A stretch of 50,939 bases of DNA, from NCBI GenBank assembly GCA_964633975.1, contig CAZWKX010000013.1:1-50939 (forward strand). Reading direction: 5' to 3'. Below the pieces are notes generated by a model. It was not told where the DNA came from and did not search any database. It worked only from the letters and a program-made list of their open reading frames with translations. This document shows, in pieces, positions 26,968-34,592 of the stretch. The position numbers and the translations under genes were made by a program. Positions within the stretch are counted from its first letter, which is position 1, and each line of letters starts with the position of its first letter. The DNA comes from CAZWKX01 sp964633975. GTDB taxonomy: Bacteria; Actinomycetota; Acidimicrobiia; Spongiisociales; UBA11373.

Positions 26968-27422
26968 TCCACGTGGTGAGGCACGCCGACGCGGGCAACC
27001 GTGAAGAATGGGCGGCCCTCGACTCGCAGCGACCGCTCACGGAGCTGGGCCTCCGCCAGGCCGAAGCACTGGCTCGATGCCTGTCTTCACTGGAAGTGGG
27101 CCGGATTCTCTCCAGTCCGGCGGTCCGCTGTATGGAAACGATGGAGCCTCTCGCGGCCGCAACCAGCCTCGAGGTAGCCGCGGAACCCACCCTCGCGGAG
27201 GGAACGGCCCCTTCCGCCGTCGATCGCCTGATCGCCGGCTTGGATCCCGGAACGGTGCTGTGCAGCCACGGCGACGTCGTGGGCAACCTGATCGGCTCCT
27301 TGGCGGCAAGAGGTGTTCCGCTCGAGGACCGGCTGCAATGGCCGAAGGCGTCCACCTGGGTGCTGTCTTACAACGGCCGCAGCATCGCCGCCCTCCGCTA
27401 CGTGCCACCGCCCAGCGTCTAG
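26964..27422 (+). CDS. SixA-like histidine phosphatase
   Basis: 152 residues. Histidine phosphatase superfamily: RHG-type motif VVRHADAGNREEW (His7), ILSSPAVRCMETMEPLA, and the second His in VLCSHGDVVGNLI. The length fits SixA-type single-domain phosphatases. It overlaps the PPK1-Nudix gene by ATGA, so the two are translated together. In mycobacterial MutT1 a Nudix domain is followed by a phosphatase domain of this superfamily in one protein; here the pair is split, with the Nudix part joined to PPK1. The substrate is unknown. Confidence 0.88.
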   Translation: MIHVVRHADAGNREEWAALDSQRPLTELGLRQAEALARCLSSLEVGRILSSPAVRCMETMEPLAAATSLEVAAEPTLAEGTAPSAVDRLIAGLDPGTVLCSHGDVVGNLIGSLAARGVPLEDRLQWPKASTWVLSYNGRSIAALRYVPPPSV

Positions 27423-27432
27423 AGCGGCTCCT

Positions 27433-27452
27433 CCCGGCATCGCCGCGCCGGG
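27433..27452 (+). terminator. hairpin after the ppk operon
   Basis: CCCGGC (27433-27438) pairs with GCCGGG (27447-27452) around an eight-base loop, followed by TCTAGTCTT. It lies directly before the pgl -10 element. Confidence 0.4.
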
Positions 27453-27455
27453 GTC

Positions 27456-27461
27456 TAGTCT
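27456..27461 (+). promoter_or_regulatory. -10 element of pgl (TAGTCT), leaderless
   Basis: Nine bases before the ATG at 27471. No Shine-Dalgarno sequence. Confidence 0.4.
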
Positions 27462-27470
27462 TCCCCGGTC

Positions 27471-28175
27471 ATGCGCATCCGGGTGTTCAGCGACGGCGAG
27501 AAACTGGCTTCGGGCGCTACCGAGGAGATCGTCGGCTGGCTGCGCTTCGATCCTTCCCACCCCAACATCGGCCTCTCCGGTGGCAGGACGCCACGCCGCA
27601 CCTACCAACACCTGCGAACCGCCTCCGTACCGTGGCGTCAGACCCACCTATGGATGGTGGACGAGCGTCACGTGCCGCCGGGCGATCCGGAGAACAGCGG
27701 ACGAATGGTCCGAGAGGCGCTCGCCGACCACGTTCCCGCCACCTTCCACCCCGTGCCCTGGCATGATGATCCGAACCAGGCGGCCGCGGTCTATCAGGAG
27801 GAGCTGCGCACAATCCTCCCCGCCGGACCCGGCGGTCTGCAGCCCGGCCTGGTTCTCCTCGGCGTAGGGAACGATGGCCACACCGCCTCGCTCTTCGCCG
27901 GCACCAAAGCTATCGAGGAGGGCCACCGCGGCTTCGTGGCCAACAGGGTGCACTCTCTGGCATCGTGGCGCCTCACCGCGACTCTTCCACTCCTGGTTGC
28001 GGCGAGACGCACGATCTTCCTCGCCGCCGGATCCGAGAAGGCCGAGATCGTTGCCAGGATCCTCGAGGGCAACACCGATTGCCCGGCGGCTCGGGTGAGC
28101 CGGTCGGCACGCGACGTGGTTTGGCTGCTCGACCGGGAGGCCGCCTCACTCCTCAGCCTGAGTGAGCTCCGCTAG
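27471..28175 (+). CDS. pgl: 6-phosphogluconolactonase
   Basis: 234 residues, DevB/NagB-like fold. Hydrolyses 6-phosphogluconolactone in the oxidative pentose phosphate pathway. Motifs: GLSGGRTPRRTYQ (phosphate loop), WMVDERHVPPGDPENSG, LLGVGNDGHTASLFAG with the catalytic His, and ARRTIFLAAGSEKAE. No zwf or gnd is in the window. The stop overlaps the convergent lipoprotein stop in a shared CTAG. Confidence 0.93.
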   Translation: MRIRVFSDGEKLASGATEEIVGWLRFDPSHPNIGLSGGRTPRRTYQHLRTASVPWRQTHLWMVDERHVPPGDPENSGRMVREALADHVPATFHPVPWHDDPNQAAAVYQEELRTILPAGPGGLQPGLVLLGVGNDGHTASLFAGTKAIEEGHRGFVANRVHSLASWRLTATLPLLVAARRTIFLAAGSEKAEIVARILEGNTDCPAARVSRSARDVVWLLDREAASLLSLSELR

Positions 28176-28561
28176 GAGCCGATCTGCAGGAGCTGTTCCA
28201 GGTAGAGCCGAGCCACGAAGGACTCGGCTTGGAGGCCGGCGGCTGCTTCGATGACCTCGGCCTGAATCTCCAGGACGTCACAGCCCGCCTCGCTGATCAT
28301 GCTCTCCAGCTCCTCCCCGCGCTGTTCCAGAGTCACCAGCTCGTCCGGCCACGAGGCCCGGTCGGCGAGCTGGGACGGGCTCACGCCCTCGAGAGCACTC
28401 ATCACGTCCACCAGGAGATCAGTGGCGTCCTCCGTGAGCTGGGCGCAGCGAACCTCGGGGTCGATCGTCGTAGTGGGCCCGGGAAGGGTCGTCGTCGCCG
28501 CCTCACCGCTCTCACAGGCGGCAAGGGCAAGGGCCAGAAGCAGGACCACGATGCGCTTCAC
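28172..28561 (-). CDS. small lipoprotein
   Basis: 129 residues from the GTG at 28561. A short signal peptide (VKRIVVLLLALALAAC) has the lipobox LAAC, and the Thr-rich linker (TTTLPGPTTT) is typical of actinobacterial lipoproteins. A mostly helical domain follows, with two Cys that may pair. An ATG at 28573 is possible, but TATGCT, a good -10 element, covers that codon and lies seven bases before the GTG. Function unknown. Confidence 0.75.
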   Translation of the reverse strand: MKRIVVLLLALALAACESGEAATTTLPGPTTTIDPEVRCAQLTEDATDLLVDVMSALEGVSPSQLADRASWPDELVTLEQRGEELESMISEAGCDVLEIQAEVIEAAAGLQAESFVARLYLEQLLQIGS

Positions 28562-28568
28562 GGCGCGC

Positions 28569-28574
28569 AGCATA
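28569..28574 (-). promoter_or_regulatory. -10 element of the lipoprotein gene (TATGCT), leaderless
   Basis: TATGCT on the - strand, seven bases before the GTG at 28561. It decides that start over the ATG at 28573. Confidence 0.5.
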
Positions 28575-28597
28575 CCGGCCCTCGCTGTGCCCACCGA

Positions 28598-29353
28598 TCA
28601 GCCGGCTTCCTGGGGCGCGCTCACGATGTCGATGCCCGCCGAGGCACCGATACGCGTCGCCCCCGCCGAGATCATGGCCAAGGCGTCCGAGCGGGTGCGG
28701 ATCCCTCCCGAGGCCTTGACCCCCATGCCGGGGCCCACCGTCTCGCGCATCAACACCACGTCGTAAAGAGTGGCGCCGCCGGGCCCAAAACCGGTGGAGG
28801 TCTTCACGTAGTCGGCGCCGGCGCGCTGGGCCAGCCGGCATGCCAGCACCTTCTCGCCATCGTCGAGCAGAGCCGCCTCGATGATGACCTTGCACTTCGC
28901 TCCTGCCGACCGGCACACCTCGACGACCCCGGCGATGTCCCCGGCCACCAGCGTCTCGTCGCCGGCCTTCAGAGCCCCGATGTTCATCACCATGTCCACC
29001 TCGGTGGCGCCGTCCTCAATGGCACGGGCCGCCTCCCCGGCCTTGATATCCGGGACGTGCGCGCCCAGCGGGAAACCGACGACGGAGCAGACGGCCACGT
29101 TGCCGACCCCGAGCCGCTCCGCGGCTCGCCGCACCCACACCGGGTTCACACACACGGAGGCGAAGCCGTATCTGAGAGCTTCGTCGCAGATGCGGTCGAT
29201 GTCCGAAGCGGTCGCATCCGGCCGCAGCAGGGTGTGGTCGATGAAGCCGGCAAGATCGTCGGGCTCGGGGCCGGACGGAGCGGACTCGATAGCGGCCACA
29301 CGCTCCGCGGCACGGCTCCTCAGGGCTTCAACAGGGTCAACGCTCTCACTCAC
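28598..29353 (-). CDS. deoC: deoxyribose-phosphate aldolase
   Basis: 251 residues. Cleaves 2-deoxyribose 5-phosphate to glyceraldehyde 3-phosphate and acetaldehyde in nucleoside salvage. Class I aldolase: FIDHTLLRPDAT, ASVCVNPVWV, Schiff-base Lys184 in ADYVKTSTGFGPGGAT and the second Lys213 in GVKASGGIRT. The open frame extends far upstream antisense to the ABC gene. The GTG at 29353 leaves about 30 residues before the barrel, which is acceptable. Monocistronic. Confidence 0.94.
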   Translation of the reverse strand: MSESVDPVEALRSRAAERVAAIESAPSGPEPDDLAGFIDHTLLRPDATASDIDRICDEALRYGFASVCVNPVWVRRAAERLGVGNVAVCSVVGFPLGAHVPDIKAGEAARAIEDGATEVDMVMNIGALKAGDETLVAGDIAGVVEVCRSAGAKCKVIIEAALLDDGEKVLACRLAQRAGADYVKTSTGFGPGGATLYDVVLMRETVGPGMGVKASGGIRTRSDALAMISAGATRIGASAGIDIVSAPQEAG

Positions 29354-29412
29354 ATGCTCATTATTCCATGACGGGAGCGCAGCCCCCGGATCCCGCCCGT
29401 CTACACATCGGC

Positions 29413-29418
29413 TAGTTT
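29413..29418 (+). promoter_or_regulatory. -10 element of the ABC operon (TAGTTT), leaderless
   Basis: Seven bases before the GTG at 29426. It overlaps the alternative TTG at 29417 and so favours the GTG start. Confidence 0.5.
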
Positions 29419-29425
29419 GCTGGCC

Positions 29426-30394
29426 GTGGCCGACGCCATCATCGCCACCCGCGACCTCAGATTCGCCTACGGCGACATCGTCGCCCTTCACGATGTGAGC
29501 ATCGACGTGCCGCCGGGCCGTGCCGGCCTGGTGGGCGCCAACGGCGCCGGGAAGACCACGCTGCTCAAGGTTCTCCTCGGCATACTCAGGCCTCAGCAGG
29601 GCGGGGCCTGGCTGCTGGGAAGCCCGGTGAGCCGGGCGACGCTGGACGTGCGCTCGCGTGTCGGCTACATGCCGGAGAGCGCCTGCCTGCCGCCCGACCA
29701 GACCGCCGCCGATTTCCTCATCTACGCCGCCGAGCTGGCCGGCCTGCCCACCAGAGCGGCCCGCCAGCGAGCCAGCGACGTGCTCACCCTGGTCGGCCTC
29801 CACGAAGAGCGCTTCCGCTACATGGGTGGTTTCAGCACCGGCATGGCCCAGCGGGCCAAGCTGGCCCAGGCCATAGTCCACGACCCGGATCTCGTGCTGC
29901 TCGACGAACCCACAGGCGGCCTGGATCCCGAGGGCCGGGAGGAGATGCTGGCGCTGATCGGCCGGCTCGACAGCTTCGGCATCAACGCGGTGATCTCGTC
30001 CCATGTGCTGCCCGACATCGAGCGCACCTGCGACTGGGTGATAATGCTCGACGGCGGTCGGGTGCTGCGCGCAGGGCCGCTCACCGAGCTGTCCGTCACA
30101 GGCGAAGTCACACTCGAGGTGCTCGACGACCCCGCTCCGGTACTGGCGGCCATCTCGAGACGCGGGGTCACCGCCCACATCGAAGGCCATATGATCGTGG
30201 TGGAGGCCCAGGCGGCCGAGACCAACGACTCGATCCGCGACGCCCTGGTCGAGGCCGGCGCCGCCCTGCGCCGGATGGGCCCGCGACGTACCACCCTGGA
30301 GGACATCTTCCTGGCCGAGGAGAGCGCAGCCCTCCGACCCGCAGCCACCACCAAGCCCAACGGGAAGACGCCGGCAGACGAGGAGCAGACGTGA
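29426..30394 (+). CDS. ABC transporter ATP-binding protein (exporter type, first pair)
   Basis: 322 residues. Walker A GANGAGKTTLL (Lys43), Q-loop region (RVGYMPESACLPPDQTA), signature FSTGMAQRAKLAQA, Walker B LVLLDEPTGGLDPEG, and H-loop ISSHVLPDIE. The C-terminal extension of about 100 residues resembles those of CcmA/NatA-type exporters. First of four overlapping genes arranged ATPase-permease-ATPase-permease. Substrate unknown; drug, lipid or sodium export are all possible for this family. Confidence 0.92.
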   Translation: MADAIIATRDLRFAYGDIVALHDVSIDVPPGRAGLVGANGAGKTTLLKVLLGILRPQQGGAWLLGSPVSRATLDVRSRVGYMPESACLPPDQTAADFLIYAAELAGLPTRAARQRASDVLTLVGLHEERFRYMGGFSTGMAQRAKLAQAIVHDPDLVLLDEPTGGLDPEGREEMLALIGRLDSFGINAVISSHVLPDIERTCDWVIMLDGGRVLRAGPLTELSVTGEVTLEVLDDPAPVLAAISRRGVTAHIEGHMIVVEAQAAETNDSIRDALVEAGAALRRMGPRRTTLEDIFLAEESAALRPAATTKPNGKTPADEEQT

Positions 30395-31263
30395 CGGAGG
30401 GTGTGATCTTCGACCTCGGCTATCACCCTCACGAAGGTGAGCGCCTGGGCCGAGCCGGCGCCGTGCGCGCCCTCTACCGCGACGGCCTACGTCGGGTCCT
30501 CGGGCTCCGACGTCGTGCTCGAAGCAAGGTCCTGCCGGTGCTGCTGCTGAGCATCGCCGTGCTTCCCGCCCTGTTTTTCGTCGGTATCGGCGTGTTCACC
30601 AAGCAGTTCGACCTCGAAGACGTCGAGTTCTTCACGCATGCCCAGTACTTCGGCATGACCTCGGCGATAGCCATGATCTTCACCGCACTCGCCGCCGGAG
30701 AGCTGCTCGTGCCCGACCGCACATTCGGCACGCTGGCGGTCTACGCCTCCAGGCCCCTCACCTTCGAGGACTACCTGGCCGGCCGTGCTGCGTCGCTGAT
30801 AACCGTCGTCTTCGGCTTCATGTATCTCCCCCAGCTGGTGCTGTTCTTCGGCAGAGCATGGGTCAGCGATCAAGGCTTCGGGTCGTATGTTGCAGGGAAC
30901 CTCGACACTCTCTGGCGTACCGCCGCCGCATCGGCCGTCTACTTCGTCGCCTTCGCCCCGCTGGCGTTTGCCATCGCCGCCTACTCCAGGCGCGCCTCCT
31001 TTGCCGCGGGAACATTCATCGGCCTGATGGTCATCAGCTCGCCGGTGTCCCAGGCTCTGGTGGAAGCCGGCTTCAAGCCCTCCGGCCTGCTCTCACTCCA
31101 GCACCACCCCGGGTACGTGAGAGATTGGATCATGGGAGAGAGCACCAACCGATGGATCCCCGAGAGGGCCGGCTATGGGCCCGTGTCGTCTCTGATCGTG
31201 ATCCTGGCTCTTACCGCCCTCACCGTCTTCCTCGTGGTCCGTCGCTACCGGAGGCTCACGTGA
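30391..31263 (+). CDS. ABC transporter permease (first pair)
   Basis: 290 residues. The GTG overlaps the ATPase stop and has an AGGAG site. ABC-2-like permease with six hydrophobic segments, including LPVLLLSIAVLPALFFVGIG, GMTSAIAMIFTALAAGELLV and LIVILALTALTVFLVVRRYR. The extracytoplasmic part between the last two (GESTNRWIPERAGYG) is hydrophilic. DRTFGTLAVYASRPLT is the conserved coupling region of this group. It works with the ATPase at 29426. Confidence 0.88.
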   Translation: MTEGVIFDLGYHPHEGERLGRAGAVRALYRDGLRRVLGLRRRARSKVLPVLLLSIAVLPALFFVGIGVFTKQFDLEDVEFFTHAQYFGMTSAIAMIFTALAAGELLVPDRTFGTLAVYASRPLTFEDYLAGRAASLITVVFGFMYLPQLVLFFGRAWVSDQGFGSYVAGNLDTLWRTAAASAVYFVAFAPLAFAIAAYSRRASFAAGTFIGLMVISSPVSQALVEAGFKPSGLLSLQHHPGYVRDWIMGESTNRWIPERAGYGPVSSLIVILALTALTVFLVVRRYRRLT

Positions 31264-32198
31264 TCACCGACTCTCCCGCCTGGGTCGGCGACGCCACCGT
31301 CGAGGTGAACGGGATCTCGAAGTGGTTCGGGCAGAAGGTGGCGGTCTCCGACGTGAGCTGTGCCTTCGGTCCCGGCATCACGGGCCTGCTCGGTCCGAAC
31401 GGAGCCGGCAAGACCACTCTGCTGCGAATGATCTGCGGCCTGCTCACCCCCTCGGACGGATCGGTCACCGTGCTCGGCCAGAACCCGCGCCGCCGGCCCC
31501 AGGTCTACCGGTCGCTCGCACTCGTCCCCGAGGAGACCGCCATCTACGGCTTCCAGACGGCGCGCCAGTTCGTCACCTACTCGGCCGTTCTGTCCAAGGT
31601 CGATGTCTCACGCGTCGACGAGGCCATCGCAGCCGTCGATCTGGAGGATGCCGCCGACCGGCCGCTGTCCGGTTTCAGCAAGGGGATGCGGCAGCGGGCC
31701 AAGGTGGCCGCCGCATTGGTCATCGGCGCCCAAGTGCTGATTCTCGACGAACCCCTCAACGGGACAGATCCGATACAGCGGATTCACCTGATCGACGTGT
31801 TCCGCAGTCTCGCCGCCGCCGGGCACACAGTCGTCGTCTCATCACACGTTCTCGCCGAGGTGGAGCGCATGGCCGACCGGGTGCTTGCCATCGTCGACGG
31901 CAAGCTCGCCGCCGCAGGCGACGTGGCCGCCATACGGCGGGCCATGCTGGATACCCCCTACCGGGTCCGCATCGAAGCCGCCGACCTGCGGCAGCTGGCC
32001 TCGGCGCTGTTGCAGTCCGAGGCGGTGGAAGCGGTAAGCATCACCGGCCGGGCTCTCGAAGTGGAGACACCGGATCTGGTCCGCCTGGGACGCCTGCTAC
32101 CGCCCATGGCTCGGGACCTCGGCATTCGCTTCAGCCTCTTCGAACCCGAGGATCTGTCCCTGGAGAGCGTGTTCCGCTACCTGGTGAGGCGCCGATGA
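31260..32198 (+). CDS. ABC transporter ATP-binding protein (second pair)
   Basis: 312 residues from a GTG overlapping the permease stop (GTGA); the upstream open frame is a shadow. Walker A GPNGAGKTTLL, signature FSKGMRQRAKVAAAL, Walker B VLILDEPLNGTDPIQ, H-loop VSSHVLAEVE. The D-loop reads LNGTDP rather than GLDP. It has the C-terminal extension typical of ABC-2 exporters. Similar in layout to the ATPase at 29426, so the two pairs probably form a four-subunit transporter or arose by duplication. Confidence 0.92.
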   Translation: MITDSPAWVGDATVEVNGISKWFGQKVAVSDVSCAFGPGITGLLGPNGAGKTTLLRMICGLLTPSDGSVTVLGQNPRRRPQVYRSLALVPEETAIYGFQTARQFVTYSAVLSKVDVSRVDEAIAAVDLEDAADRPLSGFSKGMRQRAKVAAALVIGAQVLILDEPLNGTDPIQRIHLIDVFRSLAAAGHTVVVSSHVLAEVERMADRVLAIVDGKLAAAGDVAAIRRAMLDTPYRVRIEAADLRQLASALLQSEAVEAVSITGRALEVETPDLVRLGRLLPPMARDLGIRFSLFEPEDLSLESVFRYLVRRR

Positions 32199-32941
32199 AA
32201 GCCTTTCTCCGAATGTTCCGCACCTCGCTGCGCCAACTGCTCGGCGGCAAGGGCGGCCTCATCGTGTCGCTGCTGCTCGCCGCCCTGCCGTCGGTGGTCA
32301 CTTTCGTCGAGACGCGGGACACCGCACCCAGCCGTGTCATCACAATCTTCCACGAGGCCTCGATAGGCATCCTCTTCGTCATCGTGTTGCCCGTGGTCTC
32401 TCTGGTCTTCGGGTCGTCTGCTCTTGGGGACGAGCGCCGCGACCAAACCCTTTCGTTCCTACTGCTTCGCCCCCAGCCGCGTACCGCCATCTCCGGAGCG
32501 AAGCTCCTGGCCGCCTGGACGCTCTCCTTTCTCATCGTAGGAGGAGCGGCCGCCGCCGCCGCAACGGTGGTCGGCATACGCAGCGGCGACTGGAGCATCA
32601 TCGGCCCCATAGTGCTGGCCATGGCGCTGTCCACACTCGCCTACACGTCGGTGTTCCTACTCCTCGGCTACATCACGCGGTGGGCGGTTGTGGCCGGGCT
32701 CGCATACGCATTCATCTGGGAATCCGGGATCTCCCTCGCCGTCTCGGGCCTGTCCACAGTCTCGCTCTTCCGCATCGGGTTCAGCTCCTACGCGGCGCAG
32801 GTGGATCTGCCCCGGAGCCTCGATGACTTTCTGGGGACCTTGCGGCCCGGTACCGGCGGCGCCGCCGCCAAGGCAATCGTGATAGCCGCCATCGCCGTGA
32901 TTGCCGCAGCAGGCCTGCTCCGGCATCGCGACGTTGCCTGA
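32195..32941 (+). CDS. ABC transporter permease (second pair)
   Basis: 248 residues, ATGA overlap with its ATPase. ABC-2 permease with about six hydrophobic segments (GLIVSLLLAALPSVVTFVET; SIGILFVIVLPVVSLVFGSS; AAWTLSFLIVGGAAAAAATV; AIVIAAIAVIAAAGLL). The conserved cytoplasmic ALGDERRDQTLSFLLLRPQP resembles the coupling region of the permease at 30391. Last gene of the operon; a long hairpin follows. Confidence 0.88.
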   Translation: MKAFLRMFRTSLRQLLGGKGGLIVSLLLAALPSVVTFVETRDTAPSRVITIFHEASIGILFVIVLPVVSLVFGSSALGDERRDQTLSFLLLRPQPRTAISGAKLLAAWTLSFLIVGGAAAAAATVVGIRSGDWSIIGPIVLAMALSTLAYTSVFLLLGYITRWAVVAGLAYAFIWESGISLAVSGLSTVSLFRIGFSSYAAQVDLPRSLDDFLGTLRPGTGGAAAKAIVIAAIAVIAAAGLLRHRDVA

Positions 32942-32945
32942 CCCG

Positions 32946-32991
32946 GCCGCCGGGGCCGTCAGCATGCCCGTACGCTCGGTGGCCCGGCGGC
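32946..32991 (+). terminator. long stem-loop after the ABC operon
   Basis: GCCGCCGGGGCC (32946-32957) pairs with GGCCCGGCGGC (32981-32991) with one bulged base and a 23-base loop. It starts five bases after the permease stop and ends directly at the murJ -10 element. There is no T run, so a terminator role is inferred from position. Confidence 0.45.
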
Positions 32992-32997
32992 TAAGTT
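32992..32997 (+). promoter_or_regulatory. -10 element of murJ (TAAGTT), leaderless
   Basis: Seven bases before the GTG at 33005. It favours that start over the TTG at 32996, which overlaps it. Confidence 0.4.
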
Positions 32998-33004
32998 GCC
33001 CCAC

Positions 33005-34561
33005 GTGACCGAACCCGAAATGGCAGTGCCGCGCCACGGCCTCTACAGACGTATGGGAATCGCCGCCGCCATCGTGGCCGGCGGCACACTTCTGTCTCGA
33101 GCGCTGGGCCTGGTGCGCCAGATCGTCTTCGCCTGGCTGCTCGGAGCGGGGGCGACAGGTGACGAGTACTTCGTCGCCTTCATCATCCCCGACTTCCTCA
33201 ACTACCTCCTAGCCGGCGCCTACATGGCGATCACGCTCATCCCCATCCTCACCCGCCGCTTCGCCTCCGGAGACGACGAGGATGCGTGGCGGGCCTTCTG
33301 GGCGGTGGCCCGGCCACTCACCATCGGCTCCATCGTGCTGGTCACCGTGGCCATGCCGTTCGTGACCTCGGTGCTGGGCGCCGTCGAGCCCGGCTTCAGC
33401 GCCGAGCAGGTGGCCGTCGCCTCGCGTCTCACCCGCATCGTGCTGCCCGCCCAGATCTTCTTCATGCTCGGCCAGCTGCTCACCGCGGTTCAGTTCGCCC
33501 GGGAGCGCTTCCTCATACCCGTCCTCGGCCCCATCGTCTACAACATCGGCATCATCGTCGGCGGCGTGTTCGGCGGGCTGGGGCGGGAGAATCCCACCGC
33601 CGACGGCTTCGCCTGGGGCGCACTGGTGGGCGCGTTCCTCGGTATCTTCCTTCTCCAGGCCTGGGGTGCCAGACGCTGCGGCCTCAAGCTGCCCGAGGGC
33701 TCGATCCGTCACCATCCGGCGGTGAGGCGCTACTTCGCGCTCGCCATTCCCTTAATGCTGGGCCAGTCGCTCGTCGTGCTCGACGAGCAGCTCGGCCGCA
33801 CCTTTGGATCGCTCTGGGAGAACGGAGGGGTGTCGTGGCTCACGTTCGGACGCCTGACCATGCTGGTGCCGGTCGGGGTGATCGCCCAGGCCGCCGGCGT
33901 GGCCACCTATCCGTTCCTGGCTCGGCTCGTCGCCGAGGGGAGACACCGGGAGATGGCACGAGCCGTCGGCCGCGCCCTGCGCTACATCGTCGTGTTCAGC
34001 CTGGCCGCCGCCGCAGGCCTAATCGCCCTCGCCGTCCCGGCGGTGCGGCTGCTCTACGAGCGCGGCTCGTTCGACTCTGCCGACACCCTCGCCACCGCCG
34101 GCACTCTCGTCTTTTTCGCTCTCGGGGTTCCGATGTGGGGCTTGCAGCAGATTCTGGCCCGCGGCTTCTATGCCCGCGAGGAGATGTGGACCCCGGTGAT
34201 CGTCGGAACCCTCGCCACCGCGGTCGCCGTGCCGATCTACTGGGGTCTCAACGAGGCCATGGGCATCGACGGCCTGGCCCTCGCCAGCACCGTGTCGATC
34301 CTTCTGTATACCGGCGCCCTGGCCGTCATCTGGTACCGGCGCACGGGGTGGGAGGAGGCCCGCCCCGTCGGCATCACCTCGCTGCGCAACCTGCCCCTGG
34401 CGGCCGCGGCCGGAGCCGCCGCATGGGGAACGGCGACCTGGGTCATGGGCCGGTTTCCTATTCAGGGCGAGACATCGAGCCTTGCCGCCGTCGCCGCCGG
34501 AGGCACCGTGCTGCTAGCGGTGGCGCTGCTTCCGCCCTCGGTGCGCCGTGACCTGTCCTGA
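33005..34561 (+). CDS. murJ: lipid II flippase MurJ (MviN family)
   Basis: 518 residues with about 14 hydrophobic segments, MOP superfamily. Moves lipid II across the membrane for peptidoglycan synthesis. The N-terminus has the family pattern AAAIVAGGTLLSRALGLVRQ. DEYFVAFIIPDFLNYLLAGA is the conserved pore region, and VLGPIVYNIGIIVGG and FALGVPMWGLQQILARGFYA follow. It lacks the pseudokinase extension of mycobacterial MviN. A sulfotransferase gene follows after 31 bases. Confidence 0.92.
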   Translation: MTEPEMAVPRHGLYRRMGIAAAIVAGGTLLSRALGLVRQIVFAWLLGAGATGDEYFVAFIIPDFLNYLLAGAYMAITLIPILTRRFASGDDEDAWRAFWAVARPLTIGSIVLVTVAMPFVTSVLGAVEPGFSAEQVAVASRLTRIVLPAQIFFMLGQLLTAVQFARERFLIPVLGPIVYNIGIIVGGVFGGLGRENPTADGFAWGALVGAFLGIFLLQAWGARRCGLKLPEGSIRHHPAVRRYFALAIPLMLGQSLVVLDEQLGRTFGSLWENGGVSWLTFGRLTMLVPVGVIAQAAGVATYPFLARLVAEGRHREMARAVGRALRYIVVFSLAAAAGLIALAVPAVRLLYERGSFDSADTLATAGTLVFFALGVPMWGLQQILARGFYAREEMWTPVIVGTLATAVAVPIYWGLNEAMGIDGLALASTVSILLYTGALAVIWYRRTGWEEARPVGITSLRNLPLAAAAGAAAWGTATWVMGRFPIQGETSSLAAVAAGGTVLLAVALLPPSVRRDLS

Positions 34562-34577
34562 CGCGGCGCCGGCCCCC

Positions 34578-34583
34578 TACCAT
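34578..34583 (+). promoter_or_regulatory. -10 element of the sulfotransferase gene (TACCAT), leaderless
   Basis: Nine bases before the ATG at 34593; chosen over the in-frame start at 34548 inside murJ. Confidence 0.4.
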
Positions 34584-34592
34584 CCCACTCAC

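Noticed and set aside
29354..30190. Upstream extension of the deoC frame
   Set aside because: It is antisense to the first ABC ATPase and adds about 280 residues of no known domain.
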